This document shows positions 42,041 to 51,189 of a stretch of 64,000 bases of DNA, one piece after another; position 1 is the first letter of the stretch, and the number at the start of each line of letters is the position of its first letter. The translations under genes were made by a program, and so were the position numbers. The DNA comes from Kribbella caucasensis (lineage in GTDB: Bacteria > Actinomycetota > Actinomycetes > Propionibacteriales > Kribbellaceae). The notes below the pieces were generated by a model. It was not told the origin of the DNA. It did no database searches and saw only the letters and a program-made list of their open reading frames with translations. The stretch spans positions 254,165-318,164 of the forward strand of contig NZ_SNWQ01000009.1 in the NCBI RefSeq assembly GCF_004361855.1, written 5' to 3'.

Positions 42041-44395
42041 ATGGCTACAAAAGGTGGGACGCCCGCACGCGGGACGGCCTCGGAATCACGGCTCGTCGAG
42101 GTTGTCGCTGGGGATCTCTTCGACAGCGACGCCGATGTCATCGTGGTTCCGTGTGATGTCGACGGTGGAGTGGCGCCGGACTTCAAGACCAAGCTCGCCG
42201 AACTGCGCATACCTCTTCCCCGGAGCGGTCTCGAGGCCGGATCGGTCGCCGCCGCGGGCCTGACTGTCAAGCGGAGCAAAGGGCCTGTCCGGATCATGTT
42301 CGCCGCGGTGGTGACGATCGATCGGGCCACGACGCCAGAGATGGTCGATCAGGCGGCCCGGGAGGTCGCGCGTGCGGCCCCCGAGGCGAGCACGATCGCG
42401 TTTCCGTTGCTCGGCACTGGCGCAGGGGGACTGGACCCGGAGGCCGCCGTCCGGGCGATCGTCACCGGGTTCACCGATGGGGGGATCCTGACCCAGCGGG
42501 CCGAGATCCGAGTGCTCGATCCCACTGTTGTCGAGCGCTACATGGGCGTGGTCGCGGGCGCCTACCCGGAGACGTACTCGTGGCCATTGAATGACGAGGA
42601 AGCCGCGCGGGAAGAGGAATCCCCGCCGGAAGCACCCTCGAAGGCGCGCAAACAGCCGAGCAAGCGGGCGAGCAGGACCCGCGAACAAGCCAGTACGGCG
42701 ACCACTAAGCAAGCCAGGACGGCGACCACTAAGCAGGCCGGCACAGCGACGACCAAGGAAGCCGGTACGGCGAGCGTCGAGCAGGCCGAGACGGCGACCG
42801 GCAAGGGGCGGGACGAGAGCGTTCCTACTCATACCGATGGGCCGGCGGTGGTGGATGAGTTGGGGCGGATGGGGTTCGCGCGGGTGCTGGCGCGGCGGAT
42901 CCGGGAGACTCGGAAGGAAGAAGCCAGCAACGCCTCCCAGCGAAAGCCCGGTGCGCGAGGCGGCGCGTTCCTGATCCACCTGCATGCGCCGTGGGGAGCC
43001 GGGAAGACTTCGGTGCTCAACTTCCTCGCCGACCAGTTGCGGGAGAAGGATGACGACGCCAAGGCGAGGCGGTCGGTCGTCGTCGAGTTCAACGCGTGGC
43101 GGCACCAGCGGATCGGGCCGCCGTGGTGGTGGCTGATGACGGCTCTCTACACCGGCGCTGTCCGCGAACTCGACCGCATAGACAAGCGCCGTGCGGTGAT
43201 GCTCCGGTTGCGCGAATGGTGGTGGCGGTTGAAGGGCGGCTGGCCCGGGTACGTCGCGTTGCTGGCCGTCGCCGCCATCGTCGTACTGGCCTGGCGGACC
43301 GGTTGGCTCGGCGAGATCCAGGGCAAGGGGCTGTTCTCGCTCGACACGGCCACCGGTTTCGTGGTGACCGTGGCCGCGATCATCACGCCGGTGCTCACCG
43401 TCTGGGGCCTGCTTCGCGGTATCGGTCGCTGGGTGTTCGCGACCTCGGCCCGCGGCGCCAGGCGGTTCGTCGCGAACACCACCGATCCGATGCGACTCGT
43501 CCACGAGCATCTCGACGAGCTGGTCGACTGGATCGGTTACGACGTGGTGATCATGATCGACGATCTCGACCGGTGCAAAGGTCCGTACGTGGTCGAGCTG
43601 CTGGAGGGCATCCAGACCCTGTTCCGCGATGTCCCGATCACGTACGTCGTCGCAGCCGACCGGGACTGGCTCGCCGACAGCTACGCGGCGGAGTACTCGG
43701 ACTTCGTCAGCGCGACCGCCGAGGTCGGGCGGCCGGTCGGATTCCTCTTCCTGGAGAAGACTTTCCAGGTCTCCATCGGGCTGCCGAGTGCGCAGATCGA
43801 TCAGTTCTGGAGCCGGATTCTGCGGTCACCGAACGTGCCGGGGGAGGCCGACCTCAACCGGGCCCGGGCCCAGGCGGCCGCCGATCTCGGCGGGCGATCC
43901 AGGCAGGCGGCCCGGCAGGAGGTCGCCGATAACCCGGGCTCCACGCCGGCCGAGATCCAGGCCCGGCGGGAGGTGGTCGCAGTGCAGATGGTGACCGAGC
44001 GCGCACAGCAGGAGAACGCCCACACGCTCGAACCCTTCCGGGCCCTGCTCGGCCGGCAGCCGAATCCGCGGATGATGAAGCGGCTGGTGAACGCCTACGG
44101 CATCGTCCGCGGGATCGAGACGCTGCAAGGCAACCTGACCGACGACCCGGTCGGCGAGCAGCAGACCGCGCTCTGGACGATCCTCACCCTGCGCTGGCCG
44201 AAGCTGGGTGCGTATCTGGCCCGGTACCCCGAGCACGTGGACGCGATCGCCACCGGCACCCTGCCGGCCGGCGTACCGGCCGAGCTCCAGCCGCTGTTCA
44301 CCGATCCCGAAGTCAAAGCCGTCGTCACGGGCGAGGCCAAGGACATCACCACCCGGCTGGACAGCGAACGGGTGCGCTCCATCCCGCTGCTCTGA
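42041..44395 (+). CDS. Macro domain-KAP P-loop NTPase fusion with two membrane helices
   Basis: A 784-residue protein. Residues about 17-175 look like a divergent macro (ADP-ribose-binding-like) domain (VVAGDLFDSDADVIVV, then FPLLGTGAGGLDPEAAVRAI). Residues 185-265 are a basic, repeat-rich linker with 8-residue units such as ATTKQAGT. The KAP NTPase follows: Walker A APWGAGKT (316-323), FNAWRHQ, two membrane helices (about 403-419 and 438-458) inserted between the Walker motifs as is typical of KAP proteins, and Walker B VVIMIDDLD (502-510). ATG 42041 has GGGGGAGGGGG upstream. KAP proteins include the F-plasmid phage-exclusion protein PifA; macro domains read or erase ADP-ribose. A defence or stress-signalling role is an inference. 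It stands alone as a single gene. Confidence 0.87.
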   Translation: MATKGGTPARGTASESRLVEVVAGDLFDSDADVIVVPCDVDGGVAPDFKTKLAELRIPLPRSGLEAGSVAAAGLTVKRSKGPVRIMFAAVVTIDRATTPEMVDQAAREVARAAPEASTIAFPLLGTGAGGLDPEAAVRAIVTGFTDGGILTQRAEIRVLDPTVVERYMGVVAGAYPETYSWPLNDEEAAREEESPPEAPSKARKQPSKRASRTREQASTATTKQARTATTKQAGTATTKEAGTASVEQAETATGKGRDESVPTHTDGPAVVDELGRMGFARVLARRIRETRKEEASNASQRKPGARGGAFLIHLHAPWGAGKTSVLNFLADQLREKDDDAKARRSVVVEFNAWRHQRIGPPWWWLMTALYTGAVRELDRIDKRRAVMLRLREWWWRLKGGWPGYVALLAVAAIVVLAWRTGWLGEIQGKGLFSLDTATGFVVTVAAIITPVLTVWGLLRGIGRWVFATSARGARRFVANTTDPMRLVHEHLDELVDWIGYDVVIMIDDLDRCKGPYVVELLEGIQTLFRDVPITYVVAADRDWLADSYAAEYSDFVSATAEVGRPVGFLFLEKTFQVSIGLPSAQIDQFWSRILRSPNVPGEADLNRARAQAAADLGGRSRQAARQEVADNPGSTPAEIQARREVVAVQMVTERAQQENAHTLEPFRALLGRQPNPRMMKRLVNAYGIVRGIETLQGNLTDDPVGEQQTALWTILTLRWPKLGAYLARYPEHVDAIATGTLPAGVPAELQPLFTDPEVKAVVTGEAKDITTRLDSERVRSIPLL

Positions 44396-44483
44396 CCGGG
44401 ACCCCTGAGCGAACGGATGCGGAGGTTGCCGCGTACCGGCGTTAGTCTGGTAGGCGGTTTGTCCCCGTACCCGAAAGTTTCTG

Positions 44484-46427
44484 ATGACTGTCGAATCCCT
44501 GTTCCCGCGGTTGGAGCCGCTGCTGCCTGGTGTGCAGAAGCCGATCCAGTACGTCGGCGGTGAGCTGAACTCGGTCAGCAAGGACTGGGACTCCGCACAG
44601 GTCCGGTGGGCGCTGATGTACCCGGACGCGTACGAGGTCGGGCTGCCGAACCAGGGTGTGCAGATCCTGTACGAAGTGCTGAACGAACGCGACCACATCC
44701 TCGCCGAGCGGACCTACTCGGTCTGGCCGGACATGGAAAAGGTCATGCGCGAAGGTGATGCGCTTGGCCCTATCCCGCAGTTCACCCTGGACAGCCACCG
44801 GCCGGTGCGCGCGTTCGACGTCTTCGGGCTGTCGTTCTCCACCGAGCTCGGGTACACGAACATGCTGACCGCGCTCGACCTGGCCGGCATCCCGCTGTAC
44901 GCCGTCGACCGGACCGACGAGGACCCGATCGTCCTGGCCGGTGGGCACGCGGCGTTCAACCCGGAGCCGATCGCGGACTTCATCGACGCGGCCGTGCTCG
45001 GTGACGGCGAGGAGATCGTGCTCGCCATCTCCGACGTGATCCGCGAGTGGAAGGAAGAGGGCAGCCCGGGCGGGCGCGACGAAGTACTGATGCGCCTGGC
45101 CGCGTCGGGTGGCGTCTACATCCCGAAGTTCTTCACCGTCGACTACCTCGAGGACGGCCGGATCAAGCGGGTCGCGCCGAACCGTCACGGGGTGCCGTGG
45201 CGGACCGCGAAGCACACCGTGATGGACCTGGACGCCTGGCCCTACCCGAAGAAGCCGCTGGTCCCGCTGGCCGAGACCGTGCACGAGCGGTACTCCGTGG
45301 AGATCTTCCGCGGCTGCACCCGGGGATGCCGGTTCTGCCAGGCCGGGATGATCACCCGCCCGGTCCGGGAGCGCAGCATCACCACGATCGGCGCGATGGT
45401 CGAGAACGGGCTGAAGCAGTCCGGGTTCGAGGAGGTCGGCCTGCTCAGCCTGTCGTCGGCCGACCACAGTGAGATCGCCGATATCGCCAAGGGGCTGGGC
45501 GACCAGTACGAGGGCAGCAACGTCTCGCTCTCGCTGCCGTCGACCCGGGTGGACGCGTTCAACATCACGCTGGCCAACGAGTTCTCCCGCAACGGCCGGC
45601 GCAGCGGTCTGACCTTCGCCCCGGAGGGCGGTTCGGACCGGCTGCGCAAGGTGATCAACAAGATGGTCAGCGAGGAGGACCTGATCCGCACCGTCGCGGC
45701 GGCGTACAGCCATGGCTGGCGGCAGGTGAAGCTGTACTTCATGTGCGGCCTGCCGACCGAGACCGACGAGGACGTGCTGGCGATCGCGGACCTGGCCAAG
45801 AAGGTGATCGCGACCGGGCGGGAGGCGTCCGGCCGTCGTGACATCCGCTGCACGGTGTCGATCGGCGGGTTCGTGCCGAAGCCGCACACCCCGTTCCAGT
45901 GGGCCGCCCAGCTCGGTCCGGAGGAGACCGACGCCCGGCTGGCCAAGCTCGGCGCCGCGATCCGGTCGGACCGCAACTACGCCAAGGCGATCGGTTTCCG
46001 GTACCACGACGGCAAGCCCGGCATCATCGAGGGCCTGCTGTCCCGCGGCGACCGCCGGGTCGGCCGGATCATCGAGCAGGTCTGGCGCGACGGCGGCCGG
46101 TTCGACGGCTGGAGCGAGCACTTCTCCTACGACCGCTGGATCGAGGCGGCCGGCAAGGCGCTGGCGGACGAGCCGGTGGACCTGGCCTGGTACACCACCC
46201 GCGAGCGCGAGTACGCCGAGGTGCTGCCGTGGGACCACCTGGACTCCGGCCTGGACCGCGACTGGCTCTGGGAGGACTGGCAGGACAGCCTCGAGCCGGA
46301 GGGCGCGATCGAGGTCGAGGACTGCCGCTGGACCCCGTGCTTCGACTGCGGCGTCTGCCCGCAGATGGGAACCGAAATCCAGATCGGCCCCACCGGCAAG
46401 AAACTCCTCCCGCTCTCCGTCGTCTGA
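44484..46427 (+). CDS. TIGR03960-family radical SAM protein
   Basis: A 647-residue protein with an N-terminal B12-binding-like domain (WALMYPDAYEVGLPNQGVQI) and a radical SAM core with CTRGCRFC near residues 278-285, plus a Cys-rich C-terminal end (CRWTPCFDCGVCPQM). TIGR03960 is commonly encoded beside TIGR03936 upstream of rne/rng and obg. Here TIGR03936 is 11 kb away. Its substrate is unknown; the pair has been proposed to modify RNA or a ribosomal component, but I know of no proof. Confidence 0.95.
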   Translation: MTVESLFPRLEPLLPGVQKPIQYVGGELNSVSKDWDSAQVRWALMYPDAYEVGLPNQGVQILYEVLNERDHILAERTYSVWPDMEKVMREGDALGPIPQFTLDSHRPVRAFDVFGLSFSTELGYTNMLTALDLAGIPLYAVDRTDEDPIVLAGGHAAFNPEPIADFIDAAVLGDGEEIVLAISDVIREWKEEGSPGGRDEVLMRLAASGGVYIPKFFTVDYLEDGRIKRVAPNRHGVPWRTAKHTVMDLDAWPYPKKPLVPLAETVHERYSVEIFRGCTRGCRFCQAGMITRPVRERSITTIGAMVENGLKQSGFEEVGLLSLSSADHSEIADIAKGLGDQYEGSNVSLSLPSTRVDAFNITLANEFSRNGRRSGLTFAPEGGSDRLRKVINKMVSEEDLIRTVAAAYSHGWRQVKLYFMCGLPTETDEDVLAIADLAKKVIATGREASGRRDIRCTVSIGGFVPKPHTPFQWAAQLGPEETDARLAKLGAAIRSDRNYAKAIGFRYHDGKPGIIEGLLSRGDRRVGRIIEQVWRDGGRFDGWSEHFSYDRWIEAAGKALADEPVDLAWYTTREREYAEVLPWDHLDSGLDRDWLWEDWQDSLEPEGAIEVEDCRWTPCFDCGVCPQMGTEIQIGPTGKKLLPLSVV

Positions 46428-46438
46428 GCTGACTGAGG

Positions 46439-47767
46439 TTAGCTGAGGACACCTCCGAGGGACTCGAAGTCTTTCCACTCGGTGCCGTCCCACGCCTTGT
46501 GGTGCAGGGCGCGGTCGGTGCCGACGACGAACACATCGAGGCGGCCCGGTCCCCACGAGACCACTGAGCCGGCTGGTCGCGGCCGGGTGACCGGCGCGGT
46601 CAGCAACCCGAGCCAGCCGGCCAGCGCCGCCGCGTTCATCCGCAGGATCTCGGCGGCCAGTGACCAGTCGAGGAAGTTCAGCGTGTCGTTCGCGGTGTGG
46701 ATGTGGCCGTTCGCACTGTCGGCGCCCTCGATGGTGAGGAGCGCCGGGATCCCCGCGTTGATGAAGGGCACGTGATCGCTCGCGAACGGGTTCAGTGATG
46801 TCTCCACCTTCAACGACGTGTAGGTCGCGGCCGCCACGGTCAGGTCCGCCATCTGGCTGGTCGACACATTCGCGCCCTCCAACAACACGGTCGGCACAGA
46901 CGTGTTCTTCGAGGCGATCATGTCCATGTTCAGCACCGCACGGATCCGCGCCCGCTCGGCAGTCGGCAGCGCCGCGACATATTGCTTGCTTCCGTGCAGC
47001 CCTTGTTCCTCGCCGCCGAAGAGGATCAGCCGTACGTCGTGTTGCCATGTCCGCGCGGCCAGGATCCGCCCGAGCTCGAGTACTCCGGCCGAGCCGCTCG
47101 CGTTGTCGTCGGCCCCGGGCGCCAGACCACTCGCACCGCCGGCCAGGTTGATCGAATCCAGGTGAGCCGTGATCAGAACCACCCCGCGCAGCGCTCCCGC
47201 CGAACCGGGCCGGTCTCCGATCAGGTTCTCGGATCGACCCGCGCCCACCGTCACCGGCGTACGGGAGACTCCGTAGCCCATGGCAACCATCCGGGCGGCG
47301 GCGAAGTCCACCGCGGTCTTGAACGAGGTACTCGTCGAGTGCCGGGTCGGCAGGTTCGCGAACCAGGTCAGGTCCGCCTGGTACGACGTGGGCGAGAGCA
47401 GATCGAGCAGCGCGTCCACCTCGGGATCCACCCGATGAGCGGGCATCGGCGGTACGTCGACCAGCGTTCCGGGCCGAAGGGTTTCCACCCGCCAGCAGTT
47501 GTTGTTCCGGCGACGTGGTTTGTCGGCGGCCGAGATCACCAGGTGGCGACCGTGTTCCAGCAGCGGCACCACCTCGGGGTACTCGTCCTGGAAGGTCCGG
47601 CCGACCTGGGTCACCAGCAGCAGCCCAGGTGCGGTACGAGAAGCACGGCCGAGTTTCTCGCCGGCCGCGGTCCACACGATCGTCCGGTCGCCGAGCCGGG
47701 CCGCGTGCGGGGCATCGGCAGCCTCCAGCGCCGGGACGACGAGATAACGCACAGGTGAGGTCGTCAT
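46439..47767 (-). CDS. M28-family zinc aminopeptidase-like protein with one lectin-like repeat
   Basis: A 442-residue protein with the di-zinc site of M28 peptidases: TAHLDS, GADDNASG, GGEEQG, NMDMI and the final His in FASDHVPF. The last ~40 residues (SWGPGRLDVFVVGTDRAL, then DFESLGGVLS) match one blade of the PLL-type propeller repeated seven times in the neighbouring M43 protein. No signal peptide is visible; the N-terminus is MTTSPVRYLVVPAL. It starts one base after the lipocalin-like gene stop and is the last gene of a three-gene operon. Confidence 0.9.
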   Translation of the reverse strand: MTTSPVRYLVVPALEAADAPHAARLGDRTIVWTAAGEKLGRASRTAPGLLLVTQVGRTFQDEYPEVVPLLEHGRHLVISAADKPRRRNNNCWRVETLRPGTLVDVPPMPAHRVDPEVDALLDLLSPTSYQADLTWFANLPTRHSTSTSFKTAVDFAAARMVAMGYGVSRTPVTVGAGRSENLIGDRPGSAGALRGVVLITAHLDSINLAGGASGLAPGADDNASGSAGVLELGRILAARTWQHDVRLILFGGEEQGLHGSKQYVAALPTAERARIRAVLNMDMIASKNTSVPTVLLEGANVSTSQMADLTVAAATYTSLKVETSLNPFASDHVPFINAGIPALLTIEGADSANGHIHTANDTLNFLDWSLAAEILRMNAAALAGWLGLLTAPVTRPRPAGSVVSWGPGRLDVFVVGTDRALHHKAWDGTEWKDFESLGGVLS

Positions 47768-47768
47768 A

Positions 47769-48044
47769 TCAGTCCTGCCAGACGAGTTCGAGTCGGTCGG
47801 GTTGGATGTCGACGATCAGGGCCGAGCCGGTGGTTCCGCGCGCGACCACGCCGGACGGCTCCCACTCGCCGAGGTGCGGTTCCGGGGCGTCGCCGCGGCC
47901 GATCAGCCACTCGACGAAGGTGCCATCCGGGCGGAACTCCACCCCCCGCCGGCCGCGGGCCGGCGGGAAGGCGAAGTCGTCTCGGCGGTAGACGGAGATC
48001 CCGTCGTGGTCCTCCTCGAAGGAGTGCGTCCACCGGCCGAGCAC
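47769..48044 (-). CDS. Small lipocalin-like protein
   Basis: About 91 residues from GTG 48044, 11 bp after the M43 protease stop. The start LGRWTHSFEED, the middle SVYRRDDFAFPPARGR and the short beta-strand pattern (GVEFRPDGTFVEWLIG) resemble small lipocalin-like proteins of actinomycetes. No signal peptide is visible. The start is uncertain, since no strong ribosome-binding site lies before GTG 48044; translational coupling to the M43 gene is plausible. Given its place between two proteases it might be an inhibitor or chaperone, but nothing in the sequence shows this. Confidence 0.7.
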   Translation of the reverse strand: MLGRWTHSFEEDHDGISVYRRDDFAFPPARGRRGVEFRPDGTFVEWLIGRGDAPEPHLGEWEPSGVVARGTTGSALIVDIQPDRLELVWQD

Positions 48045-48055
48045 CTGGTCGCTGT

Positions 48056-50356
48056 TCAGACCGGCACCGCCTCCTGCGCGGTCGTTGCCGACGGCATCTG
48101 AGCGGCTTCCGGGCGGGTGCCCCTGAACTCGCTGATCACGCCGCCCAGCGCCTCGTAGCCGGTGAGCGACGGTCCCCAGGCCGAGCCGTCCCACCACTTG
48201 TGGTAGAGCCCGCCGTCGGTGCTGACGACGAACACGTCCAGCCGGTTCTCGTCCCACGCCGTGATCCGCGGCTCGTCGACGCAGATGCCGCCCATGTACT
48301 CGTACCCGGTGAGCGACGGTCCCCAGCCGGACCCGTCGTACCACTTGTGGTAGAGCGCGGAGTCGGTGCCGAGGACGAACACGTCGAGCCGGTTCTCGCC
48401 CCACGACACGGCTGTCGGCGCCGATGCGCAGGGGCCGCCCATGTACTCGTACCCGGACCACGACGAGCCGTCCCACCACTTGTGGTACAGCGCGGAGTCC
48501 GTGCCGATCACGAACAGGTCGAGCCGGTTCTCACCCCACGCGACCACCCGCGGCGGGCTCGCGCAGACGCCGCCGAGCGACTCAAACCCGGACCAGCCGG
48601 ACCCGTCGTACCACTTGTGCCAGACCGCGTTGTCCGGGCCGAGGACGAAGACGTCCAGCCGGTCGGGGCCCCAGGCAACGACTTCGGGTGGGCTCATGCA
48701 GATCCCGCCGAGGTTCTCGTACCCCGCGACGGACGGTCCCCAGGCACCGCTGTCGTACCACTTGTGGTAGATCGCCCGATCGGTGCCGAGCACGAACACG
48801 TCCAACCGGTCCTCGCCCCACGTCGTGATGCGTGGCGGGCTCATACAGATCCCGCCGAGCGACTCGTAGCCGGTGACCGACGGTCCCCAGCCGGATCCGT
48901 CGTACCACTTGTGGTAGAGCCCGCGGTCGGTTGCGAGGACGAACGCGTCCAGCCGGTTCGGTCCCCAGGCCGCCACTTCCGGAGCACTCATACAGACACC
49001 ACCCATGTACTCGTAACCGCTGACGGACGGTCCCCAGGCCGATCCGTTCCACCACTTGTGGTACATCGCCCGGTCCGTACCGAGCACGAAAGCGTCCAGC
49101 CTGTTGGCGTCCCACGACACCACCGGGCCGGCCGGAGTCGGCGTACCAGCGCCGACTGTGGCCGCGATCAGGGGTGCGCGGACCGTCTCCAGGCAGGCCG
49201 CCATCCGGGTCGACTGGTCGTTGGTGAACATCACCATGCCGCGGTCGTCGGTGTAGTCCATGTAGTTCACGAACAGGTCGCCGTTCGGCCCGTTGCTGCA
49301 GGACACGTGCGGGAACGCCGGTACGCCGAGGTTCGGGCCGCCCTGGTTCGGGGTGTCGGCGACCTCGTCGCTGCCGGAGCAGCCGGAGCCGTCGTCGCCC
49401 CAGATGTGGAACAGGTTCAGGTAGTGCCCGATCTCGTGTGTGGTGGTCCGGCCGAGGTCGAACGGCGCGGCGGCCGTTCCTGTCGTACCGAAACCGCTGT
49501 GCAGGATCACGACGCCATCGGTGTCCGCCGGGCCGCCGGGGAACTGCGCGTACCCGAGCAGATTGCCGCTGAGCTGGCAGACCCACACGTTCAGGTACCG
49601 GTCAGTCGGCCAGGCGTCGATGCCGCCGGTGGACGTCCTCTTCACCGCGTCGTCGTGGCTGAACCCCGCCCGGGTCGTCTGGGTCCGGGTGACACCCGGA
49701 TGCGGGTTGCCGCCTGGGTCCTCGGTGGCGAGGTAGAACTCGATCCTCGAGTCCGCGACCAGACCGGTGAATGGCGCGGGGACGAACCCGATGTCGGTGT
49801 TCGTCGCGCGGAAGTCACGGTTCAGTACGTCGAGCTGGCTGTCGATCTGGGTCTGCGAGATGTTCTGCGTGGCGGTGTTCCAGACGACGTGGACGACGAC
49901 CGGGATGCGCGCGATACCGGCGAACCGTTGCTGGCGGGCCACGTATTCCGAAGTCGCGTTCTCCAGGGCGGACCGGGCCGCGGCGTACTCGGGATACGTC
50001 GACAGCAGCCGGCGGTGCACGTCCATGACACCGCAGCTCCGCCTGGTGGGTTGCTCGCCGCCCCCGCCACCGGAACCGCCCATACCGCCCATCCCGCTTG
50101 AGCCGCCGTCGCCGCCCATGCCCATCGCGGTGCCGCCGCCCGTCGCGCCCATCCGGGATCCGGTCGAACCGCCGGCACCGGGCATACCGCCGCCGGGCAT
50201 CCCATTCGCCTGCATCCCCGAGTTCTGCGTTCCTTCTGCCGACATGCCGCCCGTCGGCATCCCGTTCTGCTCTTTGCCGGCCGGCATCCCGCCCGGCATC
50301 CTGTCGTCGGCCGGGTTCGTCTTTTCCGCTCGCCCGTTGGCCTTCCTCGGCATCAT
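48056..50356 (-). CDS. M43 zinc metalloprotease with a seven-repeat PLL-lectin-like propeller
   Basis: A 766-residue protein in three parts. Residues 1-105 are Gly/Met-rich and disordered (GGMPAG, GMGGMGG). About 106-400 is a pappalysin-type metalloprotease with HEIGHYLNLFH near residue 308 and the Met-turn NYMDY. About 407-745 holds seven repeats of 44-49 residues (WGxNRLDVFVLGTDxALYHKWWDG...GYEYMGG), the pattern of the seven-bladed fucose-binding PLL lectins (DUF346-type). Most blades carry one Cys. No signal peptide or membrane segment is visible, which is odd for a lectin-bearing protease. ATG 50356 is followed by a second ATG. It leads an operon with the lipocalin-like and M28 genes. Confidence 0.92.
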   Translation of the reverse strand: MMPRKANGRAEKTNPADDRMPGGMPAGKEQNGMPTGGMSAEGTQNSGMQANGMPGGGMPGAGGSTGSRMGATGGGTAMGMGGDGGSSGMGGMGGSGGGGGEQPTRRSCGVMDVHRRLLSTYPEYAAARSALENATSEYVARQQRFAGIARIPVVVHVVWNTATQNISQTQIDSQLDVLNRDFRATNTDIGFVPAPFTGLVADSRIEFYLATEDPGGNPHPGVTRTQTTRAGFSHDDAVKRTSTGGIDAWPTDRYLNVWVCQLSGNLLGYAQFPGGPADTDGVVILHSGFGTTGTAAAPFDLGRTTTHEIGHYLNLFHIWGDDGSGCSGSDEVADTPNQGGPNLGVPAFPHVSCSNGPNGDLFVNYMDYTDDRGMVMFTNDQSTRMAACLETVRAPLIAATVGAGTPTPAGPVVSWDANRLDAFVLGTDRAMYHKWWNGSAWGPSVSGYEYMGGVCMSAPEVAAWGPNRLDAFVLATDRGLYHKWYDGSGWGPSVTGYESLGGICMSPPRITTWGEDRLDVFVLGTDRAIYHKWYDSGAWGPSVAGYENLGGICMSPPEVVAWGPDRLDVFVLGPDNAVWHKWYDGSGWSGFESLGGVCASPPRVVAWGENRLDLFVIGTDSALYHKWWDGSSWSGYEYMGGPCASAPTAVSWGENRLDVFVLGTDSALYHKWYDGSGWGPSLTGYEYMGGICVDEPRITAWDENRLDVFVVSTDGGLYHKWWDGSAWGPSLTGYEALGGVISEFRGTRPEAAQMPSATTAQEAVPV

Positions 50357-50646
50357 TCCCCCTTGCTCCGGCAGGGGCGCAGAGCAGGACGGAACGCGTC
50401 ACGCGACCAGCGCGTGCCGCCGGTTCCGGACCGAGACGCTTCCCAGGTCCCCCAGACCCACGAATCAGTCGAAGACGGGGTCCTCCCGCCTTCCCCCACC
50501 GAACAGGCTGCCCCCAAGTCACTGCTCGGTTCCACCTTGCTCTCGTCACCGCAAGTGCACAACCCCGTGGAACCGGGTAGTCAGCTCCACCGAAAACCCC
50601 CACCAGGTTGGAGAATTGCTTGAAACCGCAAAGGGGGCACATCGGG

Positions 50647-51189
50647 ATGCGACGAGAGCTGACCGTTCCGTTCGAGATTCGCGGGCAACGCGGCCTGATC
50701 AACGTCCGGGTGTTGCCGAACGAGGATCCGTGGGCGTCCGGCCACCAACTCGTCGTACCGGATCTCGACGCCGAGGCGTTCCGCGGTTTCCCGATCTGTA
50801 CGGCGACGCTGCGGTACCACGGGCAGGGCATCAACTCGATCATGGGCTGGGTCCAGGTGATCACCTTCGACGGCGCCGCGACGGTCGACGTGCTGCCTTT
50901 CCTCGCCGACGCCGGGCCGCTGTACACGTACGGCCATCTGCCCACGTTCTTCGATGCGCCCGCGAACCCGGGGCACCCGGACGGCGTGTGGCGCGCGGAC
51001 ACGTTCCTGGTGGTCGTGCCCGACGTGATCCACTCCCGCACGCTGTCCCCGGTCGCCGCATTCTCCTGGGGCTATCGCCTGACCGGCGGCTTCCCCGACG
51101 TACTGGACCCAGAACGCCTGGACGCCGCCGACTGGTCCGGCCACCGCGAGGTACTGGTCAGCCGGTATCCGGGTTGGACGTTCGGCTAA
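50647..51189 (+). CDS. Conserved hypothetical protein
   Basis: A 180-residue soluble protein starting at ATG 50647 (GGGGG about 9 nt upstream). I recognise no catalytic motif. It is rich in aromatic residues (YHGQGINSIMGWVQVITFDG; FSWGYRLTGGFPDVL) and has mixed alpha/beta character. It is divergent from the M43 operon with about 290 bp between starts, and its last 4 bp overlap the convergent GNAT gene. Confidence 0.75.
   Translation: MRRELTVPFEIRGQRGLINVRVLPNEDPWASGHQLVVPDLDAEAFRGFPICTATLRYHGQGINSIMGWVQVITFDGAATVDVLPFLADAGPLYTYGHLPTFFDAPANPGHPDGVWRADTFLVVVPDVIHSRTLSPVAAFSWGYRLTGGFPDVLDPERLDAADWSGHREVLVSRYPGWTFG

Noticed and set aside
47769..48479. Longer minus-strand reading (236 codons) for the lipocalin-like gene
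   Set aside because: The upstream half lies inside the M43 propeller repeats in another frame; the lipocalin-like part begins only near 48044.
48125..49135. DNA direct repeats of about 147 bp as a satellite or CRISPR-like array
   Set aside because: They are the in-frame blades of the PLL-like propeller; spacers are coding and not unique.
50357..50646. Gene in the gap between the M43 operon and the 50647 gene
   Set aside because: Frames are short and Ser/Arg-rich; this is a divergent promoter region of about 290 bp in which I could not place a promoter.
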